From contig CM041550.1 in the NCBI GenBank assembly GCA_023238725.1, positions 10,742,440 through 10,806,439 on the forward strand: a stretch of 64,000 bases of DNA, written 5' to 3'. Origin of the DNA: Scortum barcoo (taxonomy: Eukaryota > Chordata > Actinopteri > Centrarchiformes > Terapontidae). The notes beneath the pieces are model-generated. The model worked only from the letters and a program-made list of their open reading frames with translations, made no database searches and was not told the origin of the DNA. A program made the position numbers and the translations under genes. This document shows, one piece after another, positions 45,868-59,111 of the stretch (position 1 is its first letter; each line of letters starts with the position of its first letter).

Positions 45868-47962
45868 GTTGACCTCAGCACAGTCTACATGAGACTGAAC
45901 GACACCTGAACTCTTGCATTGTTGTATTGGGCGTATTGAGCCCCGATAATGGGTAACGGTCCTCATAGTGCCTCTGCTCTCTGCTGGGCTTTACCTTCCC
46001 GGCCACCAGCTCTCTGCTCTGCTGCTCAGCTTGCCGGTCACGACTCCGCGCCTGTCTGAAGTTGAACAGATGCCAGAGCCCGGGCTGCTTCCAGGAGTCT
46101 TTGAATTATTGCCAGTTATTTGTTGTTGCGATATGACGGGAAAGTCGTGGAAAAAAAAAGTGGGGGCTTCACTGGAGAGTGCGGCACCTGTTAACAAACG
46201 TATTCCCTTCACATTTCGCGAGGTCTCCTTGCTAATACTGCCAGTGTGCTGAGAAATGTTTGGGAATAAGGGAGTATTTCTAAAGTGATCCAGCCTAACT
46301 GGTCAAATATAGGCAGTTAAATCTCATTCATAAGCCGAGAGGGAGCAGTTTGCATTGCGTGATTAAATTTATTTAGGTGTCTAGATCCTAAAAATATAAC
46401 ATCCTGCCAGGGTGGCTAATGCTTATTAACTTGGCCACGACTGCTAGCAAAACTTTGTCATTGTCCAGCTAGTGTAATATCTTTTCTGCAGCGGGACAAA
46501 ATGTACCCCACATTATTGTTGGTTTTCATACTGTAGGAAACAGTTTGATTTAACAACTATTACGAGTCTCTGGGGTGGGAGTAAGTTGAAAGGGCCAAGC
46601 TCTCTGGCTTGATTTTCTTGGTATTCAGCGGTTTTGAAGCCCCCTCCACCCCCCTTCAGCATCTGAGGCGGCGGTGTAGCAGAGCGCCCACTCTCCTCTG
46701 CCGCCACCCCCCCCGCCCCCCTTGCTGATCCTTTGGTCATGCAGTCTTTGGTCTCAGGCTGTGGCCCTTTACAGTGGTCCTGGCATGTCACGAGAAGCTC
46801 AAGGTGGCCTATTGTTAGAAGGCCGCTGAGCAGCTTACATGGCAGTGCAGCATTTTCCTCCTCAGTTTCTCTGGAGTAATGTTAAATGCTTAGCGGCCCC
46901 ACACACACACTATGCACACACTGTCAGCAGCAGTACTAAATACTGAGGAATTAATGGTCATTTGTTCATAGTTTGAACTGTCAGTGAACTTATGACTGCC
47001 CAAGCTTTTATACAAAAACATACTCCCCTCCACATCATGGCTTATTTTTTTACACTGTTTTCCAGGTACACCTGTATATAATGCAACACACTACAGTGGT
47101 CCTGCTATAAATCATACCTGTGAGAATCTTATCTGGTTTTAGTTTTTGTTTCTGTCAGTGTTTATTAACCTCTGTTCCTTTGCATATGTGTTATAAGCCT
47201 TTGTTCTGTTATATTGGACAGCATAACCATGGAAGGTGTTTTGTGATTTTTTTCATTACTCCTTACATACATGTGGGAAACAGAATACTAGAAATACCTT
47301 TTAAACATCTTGCAATCAAATACCACCACTAACTAAGGTAGCCAAAGTGTTGAATCAACAAATCTTTTACACTGTGTCTGAACATTATGACCTTCATCAC
47401 ACAGTAACTGTGTTCTTACTTAGTAGCAGTTCTGTGTAGATGGAACATTTGGTCTGCCCTCAATTTTAAAAAGGTGTGTTATGTATTTTACTCAAATATG
47501 AACAAATAAGAAGACTGAACTTGGGACTACAGTAGAGTATAGTAAGCCGGGACACTACAGCTGTGACACTTCTATTGTCTGTACATGTGCTGCTTATGAT
47601 GATGTTTATCTGAAAATTACAGGGCGTCGTACAAAACAACCTATTTTAAGTCAATCTGCATAAGATCGCAGACTTGTGAAATGCTTGAAATTTAGCACAT
47701 GCCATCGGCTTTTATAAATCAAGTTGTTTCTCCTTCATCCCGGTGATGGCACGTGTGGGTGGGGTTAACATAGGGCACTGTGGAGGGCTTCAACACAGCC
47801 ACCATGTGTGTATCCTGTACATGTGAACACGCAACATTTGCATCAAAAGCATTTGTATACCTCAGGTTGAGCAGCGGGGAGGAAGTAGGCAGGATGCTGC
47901 TGGCATTCACCTGTGCTGTTGTGTGTTGTGGCTCACCGTGTCTAATTGGAGAAAGCCTGAGA

Positions 47963-47987
47963 GTGTGTGTGTGTGTGTGTGTGTGTG
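47963..47987. repeat. (GT)n microsatellite
   Basis: A 12-unit GT tract in hycc2 intron 1. Confidence 0.95.
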
Positions 47988-49779
47988 CGTACTGCAACAC
48001 GGTTGCAACACGGGCCCAATCCCAACACGTCTGGCCCTGCAGCTGCAGCAGAGCTAAATTTAGCCCAGGATGTGCGTACGCCTCAGTTCCCCTCGACTGG
48101 CCTATGAGATATGAGGAGAGGATGAGGGAGAAAGAGAAACCAATCTTTCTCTCCTCTATTCTGTGCACCCCTCTCTCTCTTTCTTTCTTTCTTTTGTTAT
48201 TATTACCTATAGTATGTATGTCTTTTGCCCAAATAAATCAGGTTTTTCTGTGCCTGCATCCACGTGTCCTAAGGGCAGTACTATTGATCCACACAACATA
48301 TTGACTGTAATCACTGCCTGTTTGTGACCTTTACTCACCAAAAGTCCTTCCTATCAGTTGATGCCTCGCTGAGGTGTGTACCTGCTTGCCTCCTTATCTT
48401 TCTAACTATGTATGGTTATCTTTCTGCTTAGAAAACCAGGCGATAGTGGTAATTTTTCAGTTCTGTATTTGCCATTAATAAACCTCGTTCCATTCCCGCT
48501 CAGACGGGCTACTCCACCAGTGAGTGACCAGTTCTTGTTATGATTGAGAGAGGCACAGGGATGGAGATTACAGCCAACTGGTTCACTGTGGTCAGGTATT
48601 AGAGTTAATCCCCCTACCTAGGGAAAGTGTCTGGATAAAGCGTGTGTGTGTAGTGTGATTGCATGTATGTTTCATGAAGAATGGCCACCCGTAAACACAC
48701 AAAGAGGATGAGTGAAGTTCCCTCGAGACTGTTAAATATGTTGGAGTAATATTGGAGACGAGAGGAGACTGAATTACTGCAGACACGTGTGTGTTTTTGT
48801 GCTTAGTTATGCATTTTGGCTGTGATACGTGTTCATGTGCGAATCAGCAGACTGGAATGAAACTCACAGTGGTCATTAACCTGCCCCAGATTTATGTGAG
48901 CTTGACTTTTAAGACACCGGTGACTCAATTATTGGTTTCAACTTGTATTCTTTTCATTGGAGCAGTTAAATGGACCTTTTGACTCAGATCTCACATTTGT
49001 GCGTGGTGTATGAGCAATGAGTATAGTGAGCAAGATGTTGAATCCCTCCTACTCTGTATTTGGCCCTCTGATCTAACCTTTCAGTCAAAAAAGGTAAAAC
49101 ACAAAGAAAACTTCCCAACGTGGGTTAATAAACTGTCCGCCCGTCATTTGTGGGATATTCAGTCTGTCGTGGTCACAGCGAGCAAACTTGAGGGAAGGAG
49201 GACGGCGTCAGATGAGGCGCAAACAGAACAGGCACAGAGCTTGCTCAAGCTCAATAATTCATGGCTGACTGAGCTAAGCTGACCTTGAAACATCCCCAGT
49301 GTTGGACTGTTGAAACCTGGCACTGCTCATTTAGGGCAGAGAGGAGAAGTTGAGACAGACAGATACCAATCCACATATACAGCATGCATTTGTAGTCTCC
49401 CTCTGGGTAAGTTTCTTTCATTTGTTAGCGCAGTTTAAGAGAACCATCTGCCAACACGGGCATTTCACGCCTTGACTTTGATTATATTTTGTGTCTTCAC
49501 TACATTTCCTAGTTTCCTAGAGATCACATGTGAGATAGAAACACATTTTAAGAAAAGGAAAGTAGCCATCCTGATGTTTTATTGTGAGAAAACATTAACT
49601 GAAGCATTTAGGGATCTACTACCTGTTTATTGCTTGATTGCTGCCTTGTGTAGTTTTATGGGTATAAAGAAATGGCTCTTGACTAACCAGCACTTCTTCA
49701 GCCTGGACTGATTTTCATATACAATAAAGAAAATGCCCGCTAGTCTGCAGACAATAAACAAATAAATAACTGACTAATA

Positions 49780-50095
49780 ACTGGACTCTTGCACAATACA
49801 CTCCACTTCACCTCACTATTCATTTCACTGTTTCACTGTTTTTCACTTTTTTCTATTTGAGATATTATATATTCTTATATGTATTCCTCAGGCATATCCT
49901 CTCTCTGTACTGTGTACAGGTATAATTATAATTAAAGTTATAATTTATTTTTTTAGATTTTTATGCTAAATATCTTACTTTACCCTATGTCTTGCATTTC
50001 CCACTATTTATTTTCCACTGTGTGTCTCGCTGCTGTTACACTGTGAATTTCCCCGCTGTGGGACTAATTAAGGAAATCTGAATCTGAATCTGAAT
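49780..50095 (+). repeat. LINE-like 3' end with (TCTGAA)n tail
   Basis: It ends 'gaatttccccgctgtgggac', 'taattaagg', then three to four TCTGAA units. The text before it has 'cactgtttcactgtttttca' and 'tcttgcatttcccactattt'-like blocks. This is the usual form of a truncated fish non-LTR element 3' end with a short-repeat tail. No coding part survives. The left boundary is a guess. Confidence 0.6.
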
Positions 50096-52030
50096 TCAGC
50101 CATAGTTCTGCCATTTGTTGTTACTCTACCTGTTACTGTACAAACATCAGAATAATGAGCACACAGGTCTGCCTTTTGCTTTGCTGAAGTAACATGGACT
50201 GAAATCAGATTTGCTCTGTCTCCTGTTGCTCCTCCTCAGCCAAAAAAACAAACAAAACCTCTCAGTAATCTCATGGCTCAACAGTGTGCCAAAAGTCAGT
50301 CTGATGGTTGAAGTTATCGCATATGCATGTCAGTTTGTGGAGTTGCATCTTCAAGCTAAACAAACAAAACGTGAAAAATGCAAAGCTCCTCAGCTGCGGC
50401 GCCGATGAGCGAAAGCGTGGGCACTTTGTTTGGAGCGCACAGCAATCATCTCTTGGATGTTTTCTTTAACACGTCATTCTGAAAAGCACACAGTCATCAT
50501 CACACCCGCTGACTGATTGCATTTTTGTCCTAACATGGCCAAACCACTCTGAAATTGCAGCGTGACTTTGTGTCGTGAACGCTCACTTGCAGGCTTGGAA
50601 CTGACGCATGCGGTGGGGAGGCGTTAAATTTCCTGACACACTTGTTGAGGAGTTTGTGGGGGGCAAATACAATTAGTTGTTAGTTTCCTTTACATTACTT
50701 AGCAAATGCAGCAATACTCGATGGAAAAGCCCTTTTGTAATATGACAACCAAGAAGTGTTGATTGTGTCAGATATTTCGGTGTTTTTTTTTTTTTTTAAG
50801 GCAGTTCAAGAGGCAGGGGAAAATGTGAAATTGTGTCCCAGAAAAAGAACTAAATACAAGCTCTGTTTTGATTTTTCTTTTCTTCGGTAACACCAGTAAT
50901 TTCCACTGTAGATCACGACTTGGACAGACCGACTATTTAAATCCTCTGTGTCTGTCCCCTGTCCCTTTGCCGTGGGTGGAGCAGTGGTTCAGAGTTGTCG
51001 CTTTGTGCAGGGCTGTAACCTTGTGTTTGTTTACACTGGTTTAATGAGTCACTTAGTTACGGATACTCCTATGATTCGTCTGTCTGTAATGAGTGATGAG
51101 CGCTGTTAGGTGCTTGAGGGAGCCCTCCATTTACTCTTCGACCTACACAATGGATTGCGACCTAAAGCTGCGTATTTTTATGCCACGCATTGTCAACAGG
51201 TCACCTGTTAGGGAGGTGGGGGAGGCCGAATGTTCTTCTGTCGCCTCTATTATGGGTTGTGCTGGAGCCTGCCACTTAATGTTGTTCAGTCAAGCCTAGA
51301 CTAGAGGAGAGGCTTGTTCAAACTGGCAGTGAGGTAAACACACATATGGCACACAGAGCAGCAGTGTGTGATGAGCGTACAGGCTCGTCTGTTATGGGCC
51401 TGGCTTTATTAACATGCTCGCTGTTTGTTTATGGAGCCTGCGCAGCATGTCGATGAGCGCGCTGCAGCTGCTGTGTACGTCCCGGCAGCTGGCAGAGAAG
51501 ACGACTGGCCGAGATGGTGTTGTGGGTGAGAGCGGAGTCAAGGCACGCACGCCCCAGCGTCCAAGACCAAGTTAATCTGATGTTGTTGGTTTGGATTTTA
51601 GCACTGACTTGACTCATTGTATGTGGGGGATTTCTCATTTACCGGCTTAGCTGACAAATACAGTACTTACTGAGTCATGAGACCGCTGAGGTAATAAAAC
51701 AGTCTCAGTCAGAGGACAAATAGTGAGCGGCTCCTTCCCCTCCTCTCTGGTAAGTGCAGTTAGAACAACATGTAGCTCTCCACGTGTGCCTGACCGGGCT
51801 GCTCAATGGCCCTTCTCTCCACCATGTATTACTCAGTAGTGGTGTGAAAGGTTGCTCTATTTTAGGCCCATAAGATCATCTTATAGATGCATAAATTTAT
51901 GTTGAGTGGAGACTGAGAAAGGAAAAACAGTGTGTAGTGATGAATTCAATATTGACATTTTTATTTAATTTCTTGTCTTTTTTATTAAGAAATTCCTAAT
52001 CAAACTGAGTACAGATAAAAAATACAACCG

Positions 52031-52098
52031 TAGTAGTAGTAGTAGTAGTAGTAGTACTAGCAGTAGTACTAGTAGCAATAATAGTAGTAGTCATAGTA
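52031..52098. repeat. (TAG)n microsatellite
   Basis: About nine pure TAG units, then imperfect TAG/TAC/AAT units. Confidence 0.95.
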
Positions 52099-52300
52099 AA
52101 TTGATAGACATTCATAATAAGAATTTGAATAACTCTGGTAATCCCAAAACTTTTGGTTTAGCACCATGGTCAAGCATAGTTTCACCTTGTTCAGTTATAT
52201 ATGTTATTACATGTTATTACATCAGTGTCATCTGAACTTTGTGTTTAGCTTGCTGACAAACTGAAAACGTATTAGCTGCACATTAACAGGATGGCCGTGG

Positions 52301-52345
52301 GTCATCCATAATAGTTGTAAGAAGTCTTACAACTATTATGATGAC
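52301..52345. repeat. Inverted repeat with 21-bp stem and 2-base loop
   Basis: The left arm 'gtcatccataatagttgtaa'+ga and the right arm tcttacaactattatgatga+c pair completely except for one bulged C on the left, leaving only 'ag' between the arms. A GAT/ATT-rich simple repeat follows directly. Confidence 0.93.
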
Positions 52346-54995
52346 GATGATGATGATTATTATTATTTTTATTAATATTATTATTTTCTTTTTAGAAGTT
52401 CATTAAGTTTGGTCTTAAATTTCAGATGTTTCTACCTGCAGACACCCTGCTTGACATCACCATTGTCTGCATGTTAGCATGTGGCTCAGCCATTGCCAAC
52501 GCATTGTGTGTCAAGTGCTCTGCCTTAAAACTCCAAACACAAAACACACTTTGTTCCAACCCTGCACACCGTTAAGCGGCATGTGTAGCGATGTCATTGT
52601 GATTTGGGGTTTGAAGGGCCGTAAACAGGATGGGTCTGCACTCTCCTGTTCCCTTGTGAGGCCCGCCACAGGACAATGAGCAGGTCCTGCATAGAGGAAG
52701 AAGGAAAGTTTGCTTATTGTCATTCGCCAAGCCTCATTAGGTGTATGACATGTTTAGCTAATAGTGACGGCTGGCTGGAGAGCACTGTTGTTACTAAACA
52801 TGCAAACACTGGGATGAGATGGGTGCAGGGTGTGGAGCAAAGTACGGCTCCAGCTAATTATGCATTGTTGTACCCGGAACAGAGGATGTCAGTTCTGTTA
52901 TTCCTTTGCTTACTCCTGCTAGATATTTAATAGGTCTTATTCTCACAGTAGTTTTATATTTAGCCTGTGGCTTTTGGGTTTCATCTGTACGATGAGGAAA
53001 ACTCAGATATCCTAGGTTTAAGCCCAAAACCCTTTTGGTAAGACTGAAAATTGTTTAAGTGAAGAAAAGGCCATGTTCTTTCGTTACAGTGATTTTTTTT
53101 TTCTTTTTTTCTTTTTCTTTTTAAAATGTATAATTTGTGGCACCCACAAAATGCTGCCTGACTTATACAACAATTCAATGACCAATCCACTGAAGTTTAG
53201 GTGATGTTACAGAGTGAGCCCACTGCTAACTTGTCTGTTTAAGTTCTGATATGTGATTTCTTTCTAACAACAGGAGTGCGATGGATCATTCAGATTAGGT
53301 TGATCACACTTCATGTGCACCCTGCCATCCTAAAGAACTTCAAATATATTTTTTCTTTCCAAACCTTGACCTTGCATAATTCAGTTATCTAATATGTAAT
53401 ATATTTATGTAGCATATTTAGTTTGTGTTGTATTATTCATCCCTCCCTTTGCTGCGTTCGCCCAACCTGGAGCCACTGTTACCCTCGGCTTTGATGACTC
53501 ATTCTGCATGAGTACGCTTTATCTGGCAAAGGATAATGAATACCGTCTTTACCGCGTTCAATAGATAGAGAGGTTATACACATCGCTCTAGACAGATGGG
53601 ACTTCTGCATGGTAATTTCCTCGACTCTTTTGTGATGAATTGCTAATATAAGAGTCATTCAGATAAACACAAGGCTGTGCTGGAAATGCTTGACATCAGA
53701 TGGAGTGCTCAGTGATGTGGCGCTGTCTGTTTCTCAGAGACGTGCAGCAGTGCAGAGCGGGCTCTCTACGGCGTCGGCTTGTGTGTCACCGAAGCCTTGT
53801 TTCATTCTGCCAAATACAGTAAATCCTATGGGCGTGGATCCTCAAGATGCATTTTTAGCAGGCGAGGACAGCACGTTGGCCAGCTGACTGTTGCTATGCA
53901 ACAATAGAAAACTTGAAAATCACTCTATGCTGTGTCTCAAAATAACCTTCAAAACAAAGTGTTTTTTGGACAAATGCATAGTTTTTATTGCTGTACAAAA
54001 TGCACTGTCAGTGGCTTGTGCTGGAAGGATGCAGCGCAGCTTCTCTGCATCACAGTAATAGTCTTTAATGACGAAACTGCATCTTTTAGTAGCAGGCCGG
54101 GTTGTTGTAGCAACCATCTGTTGGTTTCCAAGTCTCTGTTGTCAGCTGCTTTCTACATTGTCCTGACTGATTATTCATCATGTACAGTATGTTGAGTGCT
54201 GCCCTGCTCAACAAAATGACACTCAATAATTTAACATCATTCTTTGTAGCACACTGTGAAATTTACTTTTAATTATTTTCAAAGTTATCATTTTAGCCTT
54301 TATCGGACAGATTCTAGTGAAGAAGCAGACGTGATTATGTGACATGTGCTGTAACCACGTGGCTACCAAGGCGCTAATCTGATGTCATAACATGCCTTTT
54401 TTTTCTCTCTTTTCTTTTCTTTTGGCCAGCCAACTTCTTAAGACCCAAAGCTTTTAACTTACTGCAATGCAAGACAAGCAAAGGCAGAGAATTTCCACAT
54501 TTGAGAACATGAAACCATCAAATGTTTGGTTTTTACTTAAAATGGACTTAAATTGAGATTAGAAGAATAAGAATCAGAATATTATTATGTAATCTAATCT
54601 AATTATCTGGCATCCATTATAACAAAAGTAGAATAATATCTCATATAACCCAATGGATGCTGATGCTTGGATATTTTCTCGTTTAAATTGTTCTGGCACT
54701 AATTTCACTTTCAGTTTTTAATGGACTCCTGTGTGAGATCATCCACATGTGTCCATTTCTAAAAAACAGAACTCTTTGAAAAATGTTTCAGCTCTCTCTC
54801 CGGTCATCGCACTGCTTTGTCTGCCATACTGGATGCATACAGATGTTTAACTGATCCTCCTAAATGACACACAAACCTGGTAGATGTTCATTTTATTGAC
54901 CTGCATTAGCTCTCTTAAACATATTGTTTTATGCAGATAATCATTTTCTCTCTGATGGTCTGACTGATGGATCGTTTCTGTTCTTGTTGTTGCAG

Positions 54996-55080
54996 GTGAC
55001 CCTCAGTGACTGACAGATGTGTGACGCTGTGGAGAAACATTTGCCTCTCCTAGTGGAGATCTGAGTTCTGGGACATTGAG
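54996..55080 (+). other. hycc2: hycc2 noncoding exon 2 (5' UTR) with upstream ORF
   Basis: 85 bases between a strong acceptor (TTCTTGTTGTTGCAG|) and donor (|GTAAAG). Joined to the next exon, its frame contains an in-frame TAG at 55051-55053 and no later ATG before 59061, so it is untranslated with respect to Hycc2. It contains a complete 15-codon upstream ORF at 55017-55064 (MCDAVEKHLPLLVEI). The assignment rests on splice sites and position. Confidence 0.65.
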
Positions 55081-58000
55081 GTAAAGTTTTATATTATTGA
55101 TACTCATGATCACCTGAATGGGAAATGTCTTGAATTTATTTCCTTCCTTGATGCTGCAAAAATCAATTTCTCATGTATTGTTCTTTCTAGGTGAAATTCT
55201 CAAGTGTGCACATGTTGTTTTATTATATAAAGGTTGATAGATTGTCATTATAAATGTTGTAGTTACAGTAATTTTAATTGAAGTTAAGATGTGATGTTTT
55301 ATGCTCTTCCTTTTATGGCATCTGTATAAAATTAAACCTAAAACAAAACACAATGAGCTCTCACTTTAAGTGTTATGGAGCTGCTGGACATGAGGAGGAA
55401 AAGAAATTTTGACCTTTTTTCATGTTTCACGTCTAAAAAAATGAATTGTTATAGTCTATCATCTCTTCCCTTACCCACCACTTACAGCATCTCTTTGTTT
55501 TATATACATCATGAGAGCAATATAATCTAAGTTGTTGATCCAAAATGGACATCTCCTGTTGATGAAATTTGTCCATGCCTAAAAGTCACTTGACTACAGT
55601 TCCCATGGCAACTGATAAGCCTGCCCTGCCGACGGAGGATTTCACTTCAGCGGGTCTTTGACAGTTTGACAAGCCGGAGGAAATGAATGAGTCAGCCTTT
55701 CACGAAGAGCTGAACAAGCTTACTAAATGGAGCCTTTCAATCCACGCACTCAGATTTAAGGAGTGCGCTCACACAAAAAGCTTTGACTCGCTCAGATCGT
55801 CATCTGTTCTGAGCAGCGACCATGATCTCTGGCCCCTCCTCCCCAACAGCAAATCGGATATCTTGCTCCTCTAAGCCTGTTTTGTAACATTTTCAGGCTT
55901 ATCTGCACCACTTGCAGAGACACGCTTCGTTTTATGTCGGATTTGTTTAGGACGGTATCCTCTAAATGCTGGTGTGACACAGTAAAGGGCCTCTAAACTG
56001 CTGCAGGGTCCTGTAACTCGTCCAAGTTGAAGACTTTGCCTCTGAATGAAGTGGATGTGTGTAATTTACAGTAACTTGACTTTAAAGGAAAGGTCAAAAA
56101 TGAGAATGAGGCCAAAATATTGATATGTATAGAAAGAAGGTGCTTAAATATGTCCATAATAATCCCTAATAATAAATATATAAATATACTATAATAATGG
56201 TAATTGTTTTATTATAATAATAACAGAAGTCAGATAATTAGTTATGCCTCTCTAAAACAATACTTTTATTTACAGTTATAGTCATATCAAATAATGCTAT
56301 ACTATTATATAACATTGAACTACATTGTGTTTACAGCTTTAATCTTTCCATACATTTTAAATTAAATCATACTTTTCAGGCCTTGAAAACTGTTTTGATT
56401 CTAGAAGTTGTGTGTAACTTGCGTAATTTACTAGCAGCCGAAAGCAAGAAAGTTTACATTTCTCATTTTGTAATATATAAAAAATGAGAGAACATGGAGA
56501 ACAGGAAATGTAAATCCAGAGGGGCTTTGGAGCTTCCGCAAATTTCTGTGCTTGTAATGATTTGAGCGTACCAAATGAGATGACAACAACATCTTAACAG
56601 GGGTGTGTCGGCATTATGGCTTACTGTGGGAGTGAGCATTAGGACCATGCACAGACACAAAGTTTTACACCGTTTGGGACTGGTGAGAAAGAACAGTGTG
56701 TGAACATCTTAGACGCAGAAGTTGCTAAATCTGACAAAGTCTGTGTATGTATATTCCCAATTTTGTGCCCGCACAGCTTTTTGCTCTCGAACCTGAACGG
56801 TTTTCTGCCTCTTTACCCTCCGAGTATCTGTCTGCAATATCTCTGTGGCCCGAGTTTACTCCGTTCATTCCCATGTGTCAGAAAGTGAAGCAAGGACACT
56901 GACCCACATAGAGCCGCGATGAGTTTATTTATTTCTTCTTTTACATGCTGTGAGAGTGCATTTTTGTGCCAAAAGGAGAGAGGAGTGAGGAGGTCACATA
57001 TCGGATTGTGACATAAATGTTGATCACTACTTATAACCACAGCATGAAGGTGTAAGATCACTGCAAGTACAAATAATACGTCAACTGTCACATAATCTTT
57101 TGTGTGTTATGTGTGATCCATTTTATAGTCAGTTACTTTCTGACAGTTGCACATCTCTGTCACACAGTATTTGATTAAAAAGTTCAGACTGGGTTGAATC
57201 GTCTTGAAGCGTGCAGATAACAGAGTCAGAGCGCTGGCTGCAGACGAACACCTTACAGCCAGCCTGCAGGGCCCGTTGCCTGAAATGTTAAGTGGAATTC
57301 TCTCACTTTGAATCTGAGAATATATCCAGTTAGTCTTAATCCCTAATCCCATCAACTCAAAACCACAACACGCTTGTGGTTTTCTAAGGGCAAAGGCTCA
57401 AGGCCCATCCCAGCTTAACGCAGGTGACAGAAGTAAGTACACAAGCTTGTGCCTGACACTTGACATGTTTTTCAGAAACAAGAAGGTCGTTAACAATGAC
57501 GCAAACTTCATTTGAAGCACTTTATTAAGAAAAAAAGATAAGACAGGGAGCGCGCTAAGTATCCATGTTATGTTAACTGTTTGGCAAATGACAAATGTTT
57601 TTTTAGAAAGGCTCCAGTGTGACGATGACTCAGTCAGCCCATTTTGGTTTTGTTATCGAGGTTAGGGTTAGTTTTCCTCTCAAAGGGTTTGTATGTGTAA
57701 TGTTTTGTAGCTGTTGCTGCTCCAGCTGGTAAAGTGTAGCTCAGATTTGGTTGTCAAGATTCTATTATTTCGTTTTAATATCTTAATGTTTACGTATTTT
57801 TATGGCTGTTTTATAGCAGAGAGCAGGGTTGCTGTGTACTGTGTATTTGTGGCTTTTTTAAAGGCTAACGGTTCTAGCTCAGTCATGACGGTCTTAAATA
57901 AAGGTTGTCAAGTTGCGTGACAGGATTTTGGCGTTCATCGTGTGCTGTAAACTCCAAAATGACACGAGCATTGTGTCCATCTTTCATTGTTTTGGCAGCT

Positions 58001-59033
58001 TGGCACTGTGCTGTCTCTGCCAACACCGCCACAGTCTGAAACCTCGACAGTAGTCTGTGACTTTCCCACCTCGCACTGCATCAGTCCATCCACACACACA
58101 CGAGAACACACACTCACACTCGCTGAGACACATGCCTGCTTCATAGCTCGCCTTTTAATGGGATAAGTAATGAGAATATATTTTCCATGGGATGAGGTCT
58201 GAAGGAGAAATGACTTTTTATTTTGGGCAGTTTGCTGAAGTTAATTTTAGCTGCTGGTTACAGAGAATAAGAGCAGGGTTAGCAGTGTGCCTGTAGCCTG
58301 AGATCAGAATGTGAAGAGAAACTAGGAACTAGCTGTCTTATGTTATCTCATCTCTCTTTATGTATTATGAATAAAATCTTCACTAAAATGTAGGAAATTC
58401 AAATCCCTAGCTTTCTTTCATTGCAAATGTAAGAATATAATTTTTAAGTGAAAATTTAATGTAAGCAGAATGTTTTTTTCTGTCTAGATGCATGTCACTT
58501 ACGTTTGTTTCATAAAAATGAGCTGATGACTAAATAAGACTTGAGCTCGGCCACCTCGGATTTAAGTCGTGACGGGAGAGCCTATACGACCGCCTGTTGT
58601 GGTTCACGTTCATGTCATCACTTATCCATGGTGACGGGCAAGGTCGCCGATGCAGCTCTTTATGTAACCGTGTGGCCAGCTGGGCTTTGAGCGGCAGATA
58701 TTGACGTGGGCAGGTTTCTAGTCTCTGCAGGTTTATTTGCACACAGCTAAGCATCACCCTGAACTGAAGACAAACCAATGACTCCACATTCAGTAGGAAA
58801 AATGTGTTATATAAAATCATATTAAAAAAACTTTCATAGATAATAGTTGGTTATCTTGGAAAAGCACTAGTATTTGTGCTCACTCTTCTCTCCTACTCTT
58901 TCCTCATTTTCTGCCCCCACCCATGTCTCCTCCCTCTCTTTTACAATCCCTGCTGTTCTCCTCTGCCTCTACATCTCCACCTCCCCTCCCTCCCTCGGTC
59001 CCTTCGTCCCTCTACTGTCTCTCTGTCCACCAG
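55081..59033 (+). other. hycc2 intron 2
   Basis: About 4 kb of AT-rich sequence. No gene, RNA or clear repeat is recognised. The stretch before the acceptor (58880-59033) is strongly pyrimidine-rich, as expected of a polypyrimidine tract. Confidence 0.65.
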
Positions 59034-59111
59034 GCGGCCGAGGGGGGGTCTCTGAGGAAGATGCTGGGTTCAGAGCGCGGTGTTGTCGAAGAATGGCTCT
59101 CAGAATTCAAG
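59034..59111 (+). CDS. hycc2: hycc2 exon 3 (first coding exon; ATG at 59061)
   Basis: Acceptor CTCTGTCCACCAG| and donor AAG|GTAAAG. It has 27 bases of 5' UTR followed by 17 codons (MLGSERGVVEEWLSEFK). Human FAM126B has MLGTDRCVVEEWLSEFK here. Confidence 0.92.

Larger units (their letters stand above)
41586..54995 (+). other. hycc2 intron 1 (13.4 kb)
   Basis: A long intron between the two noncoding exons. I found no gene in it. An open frame of 135 codons at 44717-45124 and one of 174 codons at 47780-48304 have no recognisable domains; the second crosses a GT microsatellite. Contents recognised are GT, TAG and TATACA simple repeats, a LINE-like 3' end (49780-50095) and a strong inverted repeat (52301-52345). 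The rest is unremarkable AT-rich sequence. Confidence 0.65.

Noticed and set aside
47780..48304. 174-codon plus-strand frame in hycc2 intron 1
   Set aside because: It crosses a GT microsatellite and pyrimidine-rich sequence, has no domain, and a minus-strand frame of similar length overlaps it.
57656..57672. GGTTAGGGTTAG telomere-like sequence
   Set aside because: Only two units, so most likely chance.
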